This document shows, piece after piece, positions 52,664-62,796 of a stretch of 64,000 bases of DNA (the first letter of the stretch is position 1; each line of letters opens with the position of its first letter). This stretch comes from DATFNV01 sp963827935 (lineage in GTDB: Bacteria > Planctomycetota > Planctomycetia > Gemmatales > Gemmataceae): NCBI GenBank assembly GCA_963827935.1, contig CAWHCN010000013.1:124001-188000 (forward strand), given 5' to 3'. The translations under genes were made by a program, and so were the position numbers. Under the pieces are notes generated by a model. The model was not told the DNA's origin. It saw only the letters and a list, made by a program, of their open reading frames with translations, and ran no database searches.

Positions 52664-53083
52664 ATGTCAGTTCGTCCTCTCATCGCGATGTATCTGTTGA
52701 TTCTCTACGGCCTATCACCACTGGGTGTGGAACTTCCGCAGAGCCCCAAGCTGACACGGAGAGGTTTGCTCCGCCAAGAAACGCCGCACGTCCGAGGAAG
52801 CCCGCCGGGGAGGAGGCCGCTGACAAGAAGGTCACAGAAGAGAAGGCCGCAGAACAGCGGGCTGCCAAAGGGAGGGTTGGGCAAGAGAAGGCCGCCCAGG
52901 AGAAGGCCGCAGCCAACAGCTACGTCAAGGTCAAGGTTCTATGTGGAGTCTCCGCGGCGTGCTCACCTGCACCGATGAGACAGTCACCCTCTCTATCGTC
53001 ACACCCGAATTGGGCGAGGATCGGTTCAAAGAAGTCAAATGGGTCCTTGACTCGGCGAGGAGAAACGGATGCGGGGAACGTAA
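52664..53083 (+). CDS. Exported Lys/Glu/Ala-rich cassette protein, frameshifted
   Basis: The ATG at 52664 is 17 nt after an attC core, with CGGAGGAAG upstream. MSVRPLIAMYLLILYGLSPL is a signal or anchor. Other frames continue with a charged, coiled-coil-like segment (EEAADKKVTEEKAAEQRAAK) and then RGVLTCTDETVTLSIVTPEL and EDRFKEVKWVLD, ending in TAA 53081-53083. At least three frame changes. No family recognised. Confidence 0.5.
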
Positions 53084-53116
53084 AGGGGACGCAGCTCATT
53101 TCGAATGCGGAATTGT

Positions 53117-53587
53117 ATGGAATCGGTCTACCTGGAAACATCGTTCATCAGCTACCTGGTCGCTCGTCCCAGTCGTGACGTGATTGTCGCGGGGCACCAA
53201 CAGACCACGCAGGAATGGTGGGCGAATCGACGGAGCCAGTTTGAGTGCTCGGTTTCTCAAGTGGTCATCGACGAAGCCTCACTTGGCGATCCAGCCGAGG
53301 TGCAAAAGCGGCTCGCAATCATCGGCGGCCTGCCGACCCTTGAGGTCACGGAAGACGCAGAGGCCTTGACGCAGGCCATCATGGCTGCCGGCATGCTTCC
53401 GCCGCACGCTTTTCCTGATGCCGCACATGTTGCAGTGTCGGCGGTTCACGCCGTTGACTATCTGCTAACATGGAATTGCAAGCACTTGGCAAACGCACAG
53501 ATTGCGCGGAGAATAGCCGTGGTGTGCGAGAAGCTGGGCCACCGGATGCCGATTATCTGCACGCCCGAAGAACTCATGGGAGCGTAG
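53117..53587 (+). CDS. PIN-domain toxin (VapC-like)
   Basis: 156 aa, MESVYLETSFISYLVARPSR: the Glu-Thr-Ser opening replaces the usual Asp-Thr-Asn/Ser of PIN domains but is common in one subfamily. Later acidic positions are VIDEASLGDP, AFPDAAHVAVSAV and YLLTWNCKHLANA (the W-N-C-K-H-L ending is typical). Such proteins are ribonuclease toxins. A small partner gene follows 4 nt after the stop and the pair is closed by an attC-like site. Intact, unlike its neighbours. Confidence 0.8.
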   Translation: MESVYLETSFISYLVARPSRDVIVAGHQQTTQEWWANRRSQFECSVSQVVIDEASLGDPAEVQKRLAIIGGLPTLEVTEDAEALTQAIMAAGMLPPHAFPDAAHVAVSAVHAVDYLLTWNCKHLANAQIARRIAVVCEKLGHRMPIICTPEELMGA

Positions 53588-53591
53588 CATC

Positions 53592-53822
53592 ATGTGGGAA
53601 GACCCGATCGTCGCGGAAGTCCATCGGCCCGTGAGAAGCTGGCGGCGGAATGCAACTATGACATCGAGGCGATTTTCGCCGGATGTTCGGAAGCGTCAGG
53701 CGTCGCTCGGCGCCAGGCTTGTTCCGCAAAAAAAACGAGCCGAACCAACGGCTGAAGCTGACCGGGGCCGCCATTCCGGTTCTGCGGGGTCCACGTCGTC
53801 CGAGGCGGCCGCGGCGGCTTAG
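53592..53822 (+). CDS. Putative antitoxin partner of the PIN toxin, frameshifted
   Basis: MWEDPIVAEVHR begins the frame; a shifted frame gives VREKLAAECNYDIEAIFA, then the first frame resumes with DVRKRQASLGARLVPQKKRA. The combined 55-60-residue protein matches small antitoxin-like partners found beside PIN toxins in Planctomycetes. The open frame runs on through the attC-like site to 53822, so the natural end is unclear. Confidence 0.6.
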   Translation: MWEDPIVAEVHRPVRSWRRNATMTSRRFSPDVRKRQASLGARLVPQKKRAEPTAEADRGRHSGSAGSTSSEAAAAA

Positions 53823-53837
53823 CCTTGGTCGTTCGCC
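53739..53837 (+). repeat. attC-like recombination site 6
   Basis: 99 bp. GCCGAAC (53739-53745) and GTTCGCC (53831-53837); inner GAAGCTGACCGGGGCCGCC and GGCGGCCGCGGCGGCTTAGC. Confidence 0.8.
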
Positions 53838-53870
53838 TTCCTGTAACTTCACGTGTATTGGAGACCATCA

Positions 53871-56119
53871 TGCGCTGCCAGTTTATGCTGCTACTGGTGG
53901 TCCTTACCGTCCTCGTCGGGGCATGCACGTGCGGCGGGGCATCGGCCCAAGAGCCGGCAAAGATCGACTTCGCCCGCGACGTTCCAACCGCTGTTCAAGG
54001 CGCACTGCCGGGGTGCCACGGGCCGAAAAAGCAGAATAATGGCTTCCGGCTGGACCGCCGCCGCGACGCCCTGAGGGGCGGGACCATGAACATGATTGGG
54101 CCGGGAAATGCGGATGCCAGCCGGCTGTACCTCCGGCTGATCGGCGACCGTGTTGGGTTGCAGATGCCGCCGGAGGGGCCGCTGAGTCCGGAGCAGATCA
54201 AGGTCATCAAGGCGTGGATCGACCAGGGCGCCGTGTGGCCCGACGCGGTTTCCGGCGAAACCCTGCCCCCGCCTCCCGATCCGAAGGCGCTGCGGATGAT
54301 GGAAGCGTTGCGGCAGGGCGACCGAAGCGCCTTTCGGAAACTATTGCAGGAGGAACCCCGGGCCGCCAAACGCAAGGGCCCTGGCGGGTCAACGCCGCTA
54401 ATGTACGCGGTGCTCTACGCGGACGCCGAGGCTGTCCGGCTCCTGCTGGACGCGGGCGCTGACCCCAACGCCCGCAACGAGGCCGGTGCCACGGCCCTGA
54501 TGTGGGCGGTGGACGACCTTGACAAGACGCGGCTACTGCTCCGGCGGGGCGCCGACCCCAACGCCCGCTCCGACGACGGCCGGACGCCGCTGCTGGTGGC
54601 GGCCAGCTGGTCCCGGTCGTACGACGTGGTCAAGCTCCTGCTCGACCGCGGCGCGAATCCGTCCCAGGTCGTGAACAAGTTGACCCCGTTGCGGCTGGCG
54701 GCCGGGAGGGGCGACGAGGCCGTCCTCCGCCTGCTCCTCGACCGCGGGGCGGATGCAAAGGCCAGGGAAGACGTTCTCCCGCTCGCGGCCGCCCTGAGCG
54801 CGGATGAAACGCACTGCGTGAACCTCCTGATCAAGTCCGCCAACCGCAACGCCTTGAAGCCGGCCGCCTTCTTCCTCGCGCCACCGTTCGCGACTCCACG
54901 AGCGTTGAGCGATCCGCGGTCGGTGAAAAAAATGGTCGAGAACGGGGCCGACGTCGCGGCCAAGGACGAGGCCGGTCGCACCGTTCTGATGTTGGCAGTC
55001 AGTTCGGACGAGGTGTCGGTGGCGACCGTCGAGACGTTGATTCAACTGGGGGCTGACGTGAACGCGAGTACCCCGGGCGGCAGGACGGTGCTCGACTTCG
55101 CCCGGCAACTCGGCAAGACTCCCATCGTGGACCTGCTCGTGAAGGCGGGGGCGAAGGCCGGCCGCGGGAACGGCCCGCCGGACGTGAAGCCGAGGCCGGC
55201 CGCATCGGCCCGTGCCGCGGTCGAGCGGTCCCTGCTGCTCCTACAGCGGGCCGATGTCACGTTTCTCCGCAAGGCGGGCTGCGTCTCCTGTCACCATAAC
55301 TCGCTGACCGCCATGACCGTCGCGGCGGCCCGAAAGGTCGGCATCCCCGTGGATGAACGGGCCGCTCGGAACCAGCGGAAGCACATCGGGGCGTATATCG
55401 AAGTCTGGCAGGAACGGGCCCTCCAGGGCCAGGGGATTCCGGGGGACTCCAACACAGTCAACTACCTCCTGACGGGGCTGGCGGCCGAGGAATACCCTCC
55501 GGATCTAGCGACGGACGCCCTGGCCCGGTACCTGAAGAACGACCAGTTTCCGGACGGGCGGTGGCGGCTGACCGCGAATCGGCCGCCGCTGGAATCGAGC
55601 GAGATCGAGGTAACGGCCGTGGCGATGCGGGCCCTCCAGACCTACGCCCTGAAGGCCCAGCGCAGCGAGTATGACAAGGCGGTGTGGCGGGCGGCGGACT
55701 GGCTGAGGACAGCGCGGCCCAGGACGACCACAGACCGGGCCTTCCAACTCCTCGGCCTCGGCTGGGCGGGAGACAACAAGGACGCCCTCCAGAAAGCCGC
55801 ACGCGAGCTGCTGGCCGAACAGCGAGCCAACGGTGGGTGGGGTCAGTTGTCGTCCATGGCGAGCGACGCCTACGCCACGGGGCAGGCGCTGGTGGCCCTG
55901 CGCGAATCGGGGGCGATTGCCGTCACCGACCCGGCCTACAAACGCGGGGTTGAGTATCTGCTCTCCACCCAGCTCGAAGACGGTTCCTGGTACGTGAGGA
56001 GTCGGGCCATACCGTTCCAACCCTACTTCGAGAGTGGTTTCCCGCATGGACACGATCAGTGGATTTCCGCGGCGGCGACCAACTGGGCGACCACGGCCCT
56101 GCTCCCTGCGGCGAAGTAG
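53871..56119 (+). CDS. Cytochrome c-like / ankyrin / cyclase-like fusion protein in a cassette
   Basis: About 749 aa. The ATG at 53871 is 33 nt after an attC core; signal peptide MRCQFMLLLVVLTVLVGACT. Residues about 27-130 are a PSD1-type cytochrome domain (GPKKQNNGFRLDRRRDALRG, LQMPPEGPLSPEQIKVIKAW). Its heme motif is masked by paired indels: reading across them gives FKAHCRGCHG. Ankyrin repeats follow (STPLMYAVLYADAEAVRLLL, DAGADPNARNEAGATALMWA and more, about 180-430). The C-terminal 300 residues contain a second heme motif (KAGCVSCHHNSLT) and squalene-cyclase-like helical repeats (ANGGWGQLSSMASDAYATGQ). Probably a periplasmic heme protein. Confidence 0.75.
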
Positions 56120-56261
56120 CCGAACCAGAAAACGGAAAATGGGACATACAGGATTCCTCCGCCCCAAACCATTCAGTCATCCATTCGCCAACGTTCGGTT
56201 GCGTGGGCACTGCCCAATTATTTGGCCAACCTGGGCAAAAGGGGACACCCTCAATAAGCAA

Positions 56262-56360
56262 GCCGAACAAGAGCGATGAAGCTGACCGGGCCGGCATCTC
56301 GGCTTTCCGTGGTTTGAATTCCTTGCAGCCAGCCCGGCAACCGATCCTTGGTCGTTCGGC
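56262..56360 (+). repeat. attC-like recombination site 7
   Basis: 99 bp. GCCGAAC (56262-56268) and GTTCGGC (56354-56360) are fully complementary; inner GAAGCTGACCGGGCCGGC and GCCAGCCCGGCAACCGATCC. The 5' spacer to the preceding gene is 142 nt. Confidence 0.85.
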
Positions 56361-56381
56361 GTAAATAATGAGGTGGTTTCC

Positions 56382-56906
56382 ATGTGGAATAAGGCTAGCA
56401 GTTTGGCTTTCGGCGTCATCGTGATCGGCATTCTCTTTCTGGCCGCCTCCACACCGTTATCCAGCGGACGGGACAAAAAGCCCGAAGATGGGAAAAAGCC
56501 GGAAGAGCGCATCCAGTTGCTGGAGCAACGCCTGGCCGAGACTGAAAAGAAATTGGTCGAAACGCTCAACGCACTCAAAGAGCTGCAAACCCAGAAGGCT
56601 CCGCGCCATCAGATGCTGAATGCAGGGCAAAAGGTTATTATCCTCGACACGCAAACAGGGACGGTGAGAGTGGAGGTGCCCGACGCAACCCGGGCAGCCG
56701 AACGGTATCAGCCCTTCGTGGTCGGAAATAGTCTGTTTATCGCCGATACACAGACTGGGACCGCCAGGGAGACGAAAGTGCCGGTGTTTGTGCCCGAAAG
56801 AACCGGGGCAGCCGAACGGTATCAACCCTTCGTGGTCGGAAATAGTCTGTTTATCGCCGATACAGCGACTGGAACCGTCACGCAGAAGGTTGGAGCAATG
56901 AAGTGA
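56382..56906 (+). CDS. Membrane-anchored coiled-coil protein with a duplicated motif, last cassette
   Basis: 174 aa from the ATG at 56382, 21 nt after an attC core (GAGGTGG upstream). MWNKASSLAFGVIVIGILFL is a membrane anchor; residues 40-75 are a coiled coil (EERIQLLEQRLAETEKKLVE). Then ILDTQTGTVRVEVPD is followed by two near-identical repeats AAERYQPFVVGNSLFIADT separated by about 38 residues, probably beta-strands of a small propeller-like or solenoid fold. Intact. No attC-like site follows it. Confidence 0.7.
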   Translation: MWNKASSLAFGVIVIGILFLAASTPLSSGRDKKPEDGKKPEERIQLLEQRLAETEKKLVETLNALKELQTQKAPRHQMLNAGQKVIILDTQTGTVRVEVPDATRAAERYQPFVVGNSLFIADTQTGTARETKVPVFVPERTGAAERYQPFVVGNSLFIADTATGTVTQKVGAMK

Positions 56907-56913
56907 CAGTAGT

Positions 56914-56999
56914 TGTAGGGTGCGTCCAGCGTACTCGCGCCGACGCAGCGTTGCTGTCCCCCCGGTGCGTCGGCGCGAGTACGCTGGACGCACCCTACA
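56914..56999. repeat. 86-bp palindrome (GGGTGCGTCCAGCGTACTCG)
   Basis: Arms of about 34 nt around TTGCTGTCCCCCCG. It lies between the last cassette gene and the converging WD40/TPR gene; it lacks attC cores. Confidence 0.93.
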
Positions 57000-57093
57000 C
57001 TTGCTGGCGCGTCGGGCTAGCCGTCATTGTTTCCGGCCGCTCCTACGGAGTGATCGTCTGAAGACCCCGGGGGCACGCTGCAACTCCGCGCGG

Positions 57094-60000
57094 TCACTTC
57101 CCCTTGACGAGGGCCTTTGCCTCTTTCGTCAGCAGGCTGATCTCAGTCGCTCCTGCCAGGTTCGGGCCTCGCGGACGGTGGCCGCTTACCCGCTCGGCCT
57201 TGTCGAGAGACGCCTTCGCCTCGAGAACCCGACCCAGGCGCTGTAGCGTCATCGCCTGCATCAGCCAGTCAGTAGGAAACTCGGTCGCCCCCCGTAGCGC
57301 CGGCACCCTGACCAAGTACGTCTCCGCTAGCTCGAACTGCCCGGCCCGGTAGAGCAGGGCTCCAAGCGCGATCAGGTGGAGCACCGATTTGGGGTTGGCA
57401 GCCTGGGCTCGGGTGGCATGCTGGAGCACGCCTTTCAGGTCGGGCAGGGCATCGGGGGCGAGGGAGCAGGTCCAGGCGATGGTCGGGGCGGCGTGCTGGC
57501 TGCTGGCGAGGCGCTTGCTCATGCGGGCGCAGACCTGCTTGTAGCCGGCCAGGTCGCCGGCGCCGAGGCAGGCCAGGGCCTGGTCGCGGAAGGTGCCGGC
57601 CTCCTCGCCGCCGCGGGCATTGACCCGGCCGAAGTCGGCGGATGCCTTGGCCCACTGGCCCAGCTCGGCCTCGGCCCGGCCGCGGGCGGACCAGGCATTC
57701 AGGTCGTCCGGCGTCAGCTCGATGACGCGCGAATAGTCGGCCACGGCTTGCTGCCACTGGCGTTGCTCGACGTAGGCCGCGGCCCGCAACGAAACGAGGT
57801 CCACCCGGTCCTTGGCCTGGGCGATGGCGGCGGAGTAGTCGGCCAGCAGCCGGTCGAGCTGGTGCATGCCCGATGGGCGGCCGCCCGCTGGAGATACAAG
57901 TCCACGCGGCCCGGCTCGGCGGCGATCAGGCGATCGATGTGGCTGATGACGCCGGCCCAGTTCTGGTCGCGCTCGCATTCGGCCAGGGCACGGCGGACCC
58001 AGGCCAGCTCCCGTGCCGGCGAGGCGGCAAAGTCGGCGGGGAAACGAGGCTTCAGGTCGTCCCACGCCTTCTTGGCGGCATCGGCGGACACAGACGCCAC
58101 GGCCAGGTTTTCCAGCCGATGACCCGTCAGCAGATGGACCATCTCCTCAATTTCGGCGATGGGCCGGGCGTCCGGCAGCAGGTCCCAGGTGCGCCGGCCG
58201 CGCGGATCGTCGGCCTGGCCGGTGCCGGTGACGACCTTGCCGTCCGCCCGAACGGTCAGGTAGGTGATCGGGGCCGGCTCCGGGGCGTGGAGCAGGGCGG
58301 GGCTGGCCGGCTCGCCGGTGGTGGCGTCCCAGAGACGGAGGTGGTTCCCGGCCGCGGTCGCCAGCCAGCGGCCGTCAGGGCTGAACGCCGCCAGCGGCAC
58401 GGCCGAGTGGGCCATCGGCGTGCCCACCGGCTTCGCCTTGTCCACCTCCCAGATACGGACATTGCGGTCGGCGCAGCAGGTGGCCACGCGCTTGCCATCG
58501 GCACTGAAGGCGGCGAAGGTCACCGCACCGGGATGATCCGGTAGCTTCGCTACCTCCTCCATCGTGCCGACCTCGGCGATGAAGACCGCGCCGGCTGAAT
58601 CCGCGGTCAGAATCCGCTTGCCGTCCGGGCTGAACACGAACTGCGTGACTGCCGAGCGAAAGGTGTGCACGGTGCGCTTGCCGGCCTGCTCGCCCGTGTT
58701 CGGGTCCCACATGTTCACGATGTTGCCCATCGCCGTCACCGCGAATTTGCCGTCCGGCGTGAACAGGGCCCGGGCGATGGGCTGCGAGAACAGGATGGGC
58801 TTCTTCAGGATGGCCTGGGCGGTCGCAGTATCGTAGAAGCCGAGCCGCACCTCGGTCTGGTTAACGCTGGTGGCGGTCAGCACGGTCTTGCCATCGCGGT
58901 TGATCGCCAGGGCGGTCACCGGGTGCAGGTGCAACACCGCCGGCCCGACCTCCTTGCCGGTCGCGGTGTCCCATACCTGGATCAGCCATTCCAGGTCGGT
59001 GCCGGCCTGCTCGTTGCACAGGGTGGCCACGCGCTTGCTGTCGCCGCTGAAGATCGCCGCCGTGACCGGATGCTGGTGCTTGATGGCGGCACCGATCGGC
59101 TGATTCTTGTCCACGGTGGAAAGCTGCGCCGTCGATCCGTTCGCGCGAAGGACGATTTTACCATCGGGGCTGAACCAGGTCCGGCCGGCGACCTCGGCGG
59201 GCACCGGGGCGGGAGGCTCGGCGACCGTCAGGTCCCAGAGGCGGACAACCTTGCCTTCCAGGGTCAGCACGCTGGCACCGGCGGGGCCGAACTCGGCATG
59301 CTGCACCGCCCCGCTCTGCCAGAAGCGCTGGAGTTCATCGCCGCTGGCCGTGTTCCATAGGCGCACCAAGCCGTCGGCGCTGGTGGTCAGGACGTGGCGG
59401 CCGTCGGCGCTGAACGTGGCCAGGGATACCGCATCGGCATGCTTCAGCGGGCTGCCCACGAGTTGCCCGGTCGCCGCGTCCCAGACCCGGACGGCCCGGT
59501 CCCTGGCCAGCGTCAACAGCGCCCGCCGCCGGTACTGAACTCCACGCCGGCAAGCGCGTCCGGGTGCTTGAGAGGCGGGGACAGCGGCTTGCCGGTCTGG
59601 ACCTGCCAGACGCGGGCCGTTCGCTCACTGCTGGTGACAAGTCGTTGGCCGTCGTCGCTAAAGGCCGCATGCTCCACCGCGCCGGCCTGATCGACGACGA
59701 CGCCGGTCGTGTTGCCCGTGGCCGGATTCCAGCGGCGGAGCGACCCGTCGGCGCCGGCCAGCAAGACTTCCCGCCCATCGGCGTTGAACCCCACGGCCTT
59801 CGGCAGGCCGACCTGCTCGAACGGCTTGCCGACCGCCTCCCCCTTAGCCGCGTCCCACAAATGGAGGCTGACCTTGCCGGTCCGGTCCGCACTCAGGGTG
59901 AGCAGACCCTTGCCGTCCGGGGTGAACTGAGCCAGGGCGACCGGTGCATCATGGGCCAGCGGAGCGATGGCGGGCTTGCCGGTGCCGACATCCCAGAGAT

Positions 60001-60887
60001 GAACATGCCCGTCGGCGGCAACGGTCAACAAGCGCTTCGAGTCCGGATGGAACTGGGCGAGTGTCACCGCGGCGCCATGATTCAGCACTTCGCCGACCTG
60101 CTTGCCGGTCGTCGTGTCCCACAGACGTGCTGCCCCATCGGCACCGGCCGTGACAATCCGCTTGCCGTCGGGGCTAAGCTGGACCACCGTCGGAGCCGCC
60201 TCCAGGAACAAGCTCTGCACCGGCCGCGGATGCTGCCCCAGGGCGATCGCCAGGCGCATCCGGTGGCGCATCCTCGGGGAAGCGGTCCTTGTTGGCGGCC
60301 CGCAGCGCCTCGGTGTACCAGAGCAGGGCCTGCGGCAGATCGTGCTCGTCCAGCAGGGTCGTCGCGTGCAGCACATCGAGCTTGATGATCTGCTCCAGCG
60401 AGTCGCGCCGGCGTTCTGCCTCCTGCTTGCGCTGCTCGTCGGCCACCTGCGATTCGGCCCGGGCCTTGCGTTCCTTCTCCAGGGCTTCGGCACGCAGACC
60501 ATCGGCAGCCCGGGCGTTCTTCTCGGCCTGGGCGATCTTCTGGCGGGTCTCGTCGGCCTGTTCCTTGGCCTTCAGCCGCGCCTGCTCTCCCGCCACCGCC
60601 TGACTTTCCGCCAGCTCCCGGGCGCTGACCGCCTGGGCCAGTTGCTCCCGTGTTTCCTGGTCATGGTGGGCCGCCGCCTCGGCATTGCGAAAAGCCTCCT
60701 CCGCAGTGCGGCTGGCCTCCAAACGCGCCTCCTCGGCCTGGCGACTGGCGCCAACGTACAGCACCGCCAGGATGACGCCGATCACGGCAAACAGGAGTGC
60801 GGCCGCGCCGGCGACGTACGTCAACACCTGGCGCGGCGGCGCCACCGGGCTCTCGCCATAGTCGTGGGCCGTCTTTTGCTCGGACAT
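57094..60887 (-). CDS. Very large membrane-anchored coiled-coil/WD40/TPR protein, three frameshifts
   Basis: Start 60887. Residues about 20-48 form a membrane helix (YVAGAAALLFAVIGVILAVL); then a coiled coil of about 150 residues (EEARLEASRTAEEAFRNAEA ...). A one-base shift near 60268 leads to MRLAIALGQHPRPVQ and about seven WD40 blades. A second shift near 59515 joins further blades (TLARDRAVRVWDAATGQLVG ... ). A third near 57880 joins a TPR-like C-terminus (RLLADYSAAIAQAKDRVDLV, ADYSRVIELTPDDLNAWSA). In total about 1260 residues. This is the C-terminal architecture of Gemmata-type WD40 serine/threonine kinases, but no kinase domain is encoded upstream. Confidence 0.8.
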
Positions 60888-61174
60888 GACAGCATCTCCC
60901 AGCCGCGGTGGTGGAATGGACAGGCGCCACGGATTATCCCACGCCCGGCCCCGGAATCAAGGCGCCGTGGCGGCACAAGTGACATTTGCCTGTCGCCGGC
61001 CCAGACTCCGGGACGAATTGTCGCCAAAGCCGGAGCGCCCGCCGCGAGCACCTGCCAAGCGTGGCAGGCGCTCAAGTTTCCACAACTGCGGAAGCAAATG
61101 CTATCCCTTGCCCCGCGCACGCGGTAACATCAAGGGAAGTGATCCCGCTCTCATTCCTGCCGCGAGTCCCGCCG

Positions 61175-62662
61175 ATGCGTCCTCCTCTGCTCGTGCTTTC
61201 CCTCGCCGCCTGTCTGGCGGTTTCGACGGTCCACGCCGCCGACCCCAAGCCGCTCAGCTTCCACGTCACCTTTAGCAAGGCAGTGTCCGACCGGCCGTTT
61301 ACCGGCCGGGTCTACGTCATGCTGGGGAAGTCCGACAAGGCCGAGCCTCGCTTCGGACCAAACTGGTTCCGGCCCGAGCCGATCTTCGCCCGCGATGTCA
61401 AGGACTGGAAGCCGGGCGAGGACCTGGTCCTCGACAACACCGCCCTGGCCTTCCCCGACCCGCTGGCCAAGCTGCCCAGGGCGGCCTATTCCGTGCAGGC
61501 CGTGATGGACTTCGATCGGGGCGAGCGCAACTTCAGCACGGCCCCCGGCAACGGCTACAGCAAGTCGATCCGCCAGGAGCTGGACCCCGCAGCCACCGGC
61601 CCGCTGGCGCTGGTGATCGACCAGGTGGTGCCGCCGCGGTCCTTCAAGGAGACCGCGCGCGTCAAGCTGGCGGAGATCGACAGCAAGCTGCTGACGGAGT
61701 TCCACAAGCGCCCGGTGAAGCTCCGGGCTGGGGTGGTGCTGCCCAAGTCGTTCGCCGCCGAGCCGAGGAAGCGCTACCCCGTCGTCTATGAAATCCCCGG
61801 CTTCGGCGGCACGCACACGATGGCATCCGGCCTCTTGCACCGCACCAACGTGGCCGACGTGGAAATGCTCTGGGTGGTCCTGGACCCGTCCTGCCGCATG
61901 GGCCATCACGTCTTTGCCGACTCGGCGAATAACGGGCCGTGCGGCCGGGCACTGGTCGAGGAACTGATCCCGTTCATCGAGAAGGAGTACCGCGGCCTGG
62001 GGGTGCCGGGCGCGCGGTTCGTGACCGGCCATTCTTCCGGCGGCTGGAGCAGCCTGTGGCTCCAGGTGGCGTATCCCGAGGTCTTTGGCGGCGTCTGGTC
62101 CACCTCGCCGGACCCGGTCGATTTCCGCGACTTCCAGCGCATCAACATCTATCGGCCCGGCGTGAACATGTTCCTCGACGACCAGGGCGAGCGCCGGCCC
62201 ATCGCCCGCAGCAAGGGGAAGCCGACCCTGTTCTACAAGCCGTTTTCCGACATGGACCGCATCATGGGCCACGGCGGGCAGCTCGACTCGTTCGACGCCG
62301 TCTTCAGCCCGCGCGGCCCCGACGGCAAGCCGCGCCCCCTGTGGGACCGCGACACCGGCGCTGTCAACGCCGACGTGGCCCGCTGCTGGGAAAAGTACGA
62401 CATTCGCCTGGTGCTGGAGAACAACTGGAAAACCCTGGGCCCCAAGCTGGCCGGCAAGCTGCACGTGTACACCGGCTCGGAGGACACCTTCTACCTGGAC
62501 GGGGCGGTGATCCTGTTGAAGGAATCGCTGGCGAAGCTGGGCAGCGACGCGGTAGTGGAGATCGTGCCGGGCCGCGATCACGGCAACCTGATAGACGTGA
62601 AGATGCGCGAGCGTATGAACAAGGAGATGGCGGAGACGTTCCGGAGGAATTGCCGGCAGTGA
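61175..62662 (+). CDS. Secreted alpha/beta-hydrolase (esterase) family protein
   Basis: 495 aa from the ATG at 61175. Signal peptide MRPPLLVLSLAACLAVSTVH. An N-terminal domain of about 170 residues (FHVTFSKAVSDRPFTGRVYV) precedes the hydrolase: YPVVYEIPGFGGTHTMASGL, nucleophile elbow VTGHSSGGWSSLWL (G-H-S-S-G), and the likely catalytic His near IVPGRDHGNLID. This resembles esterase-D/feruloyl-esterase-like enzymes; the substrate is unknown. Intact. Confidence 0.88.
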   Translation: MRPPLLVLSLAACLAVSTVHAADPKPLSFHVTFSKAVSDRPFTGRVYVMLGKSDKAEPRFGPNWFRPEPIFARDVKDWKPGEDLVLDNTALAFPDPLAKLPRAAYSVQAVMDFDRGERNFSTAPGNGYSKSIRQELDPAATGPLALVIDQVVPPRSFKETARVKLAEIDSKLLTEFHKRPVKLRAGVVLPKSFAAEPRKRYPVVYEIPGFGGTHTMASGLLHRTNVADVEMLWVVLDPSCRMGHHVFADSANNGPCGRALVEELIPFIEKEYRGLGVPGARFVTGHSSGGWSSLWLQVAYPEVFGGVWSTSPDPVDFRDFQRINIYRPGVNMFLDDQGERRPIARSKGKPTLFYKPFSDMDRIMGHGGQLDSFDAVFSPRGPDGKPRPLWDRDTGAVNADVARCWEKYDIRLVLENNWKTLGPKLAGKLHVYTGSEDTFYLDGAVILLKESLAKLGSDAVVEIVPGRDHGNLIDVKMRERMNKEMAETFRRNCRQ

Positions 62663-62796
62663 GGGGGGGCCGGGCGACGCTCGACGGGGTCAATGAGAGC
62701 GCGGAGGGGCGCTGTCGGCGGCGCTCCGCGACGAGTTGCCCGAGCGCGTCGTGCTTCACGTGGCCGGCCGCTCCCGAAGCTGTGCTGGCGCGTGCA

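Noticed and set aside
56914..56999. attC-like site after the last cassette
   Set aside because: A long perfect palindrome with a small loop and no GTTCGGC/GCCGAAC cores or TGACCGG box; it belongs with the other REP-like palindromes.
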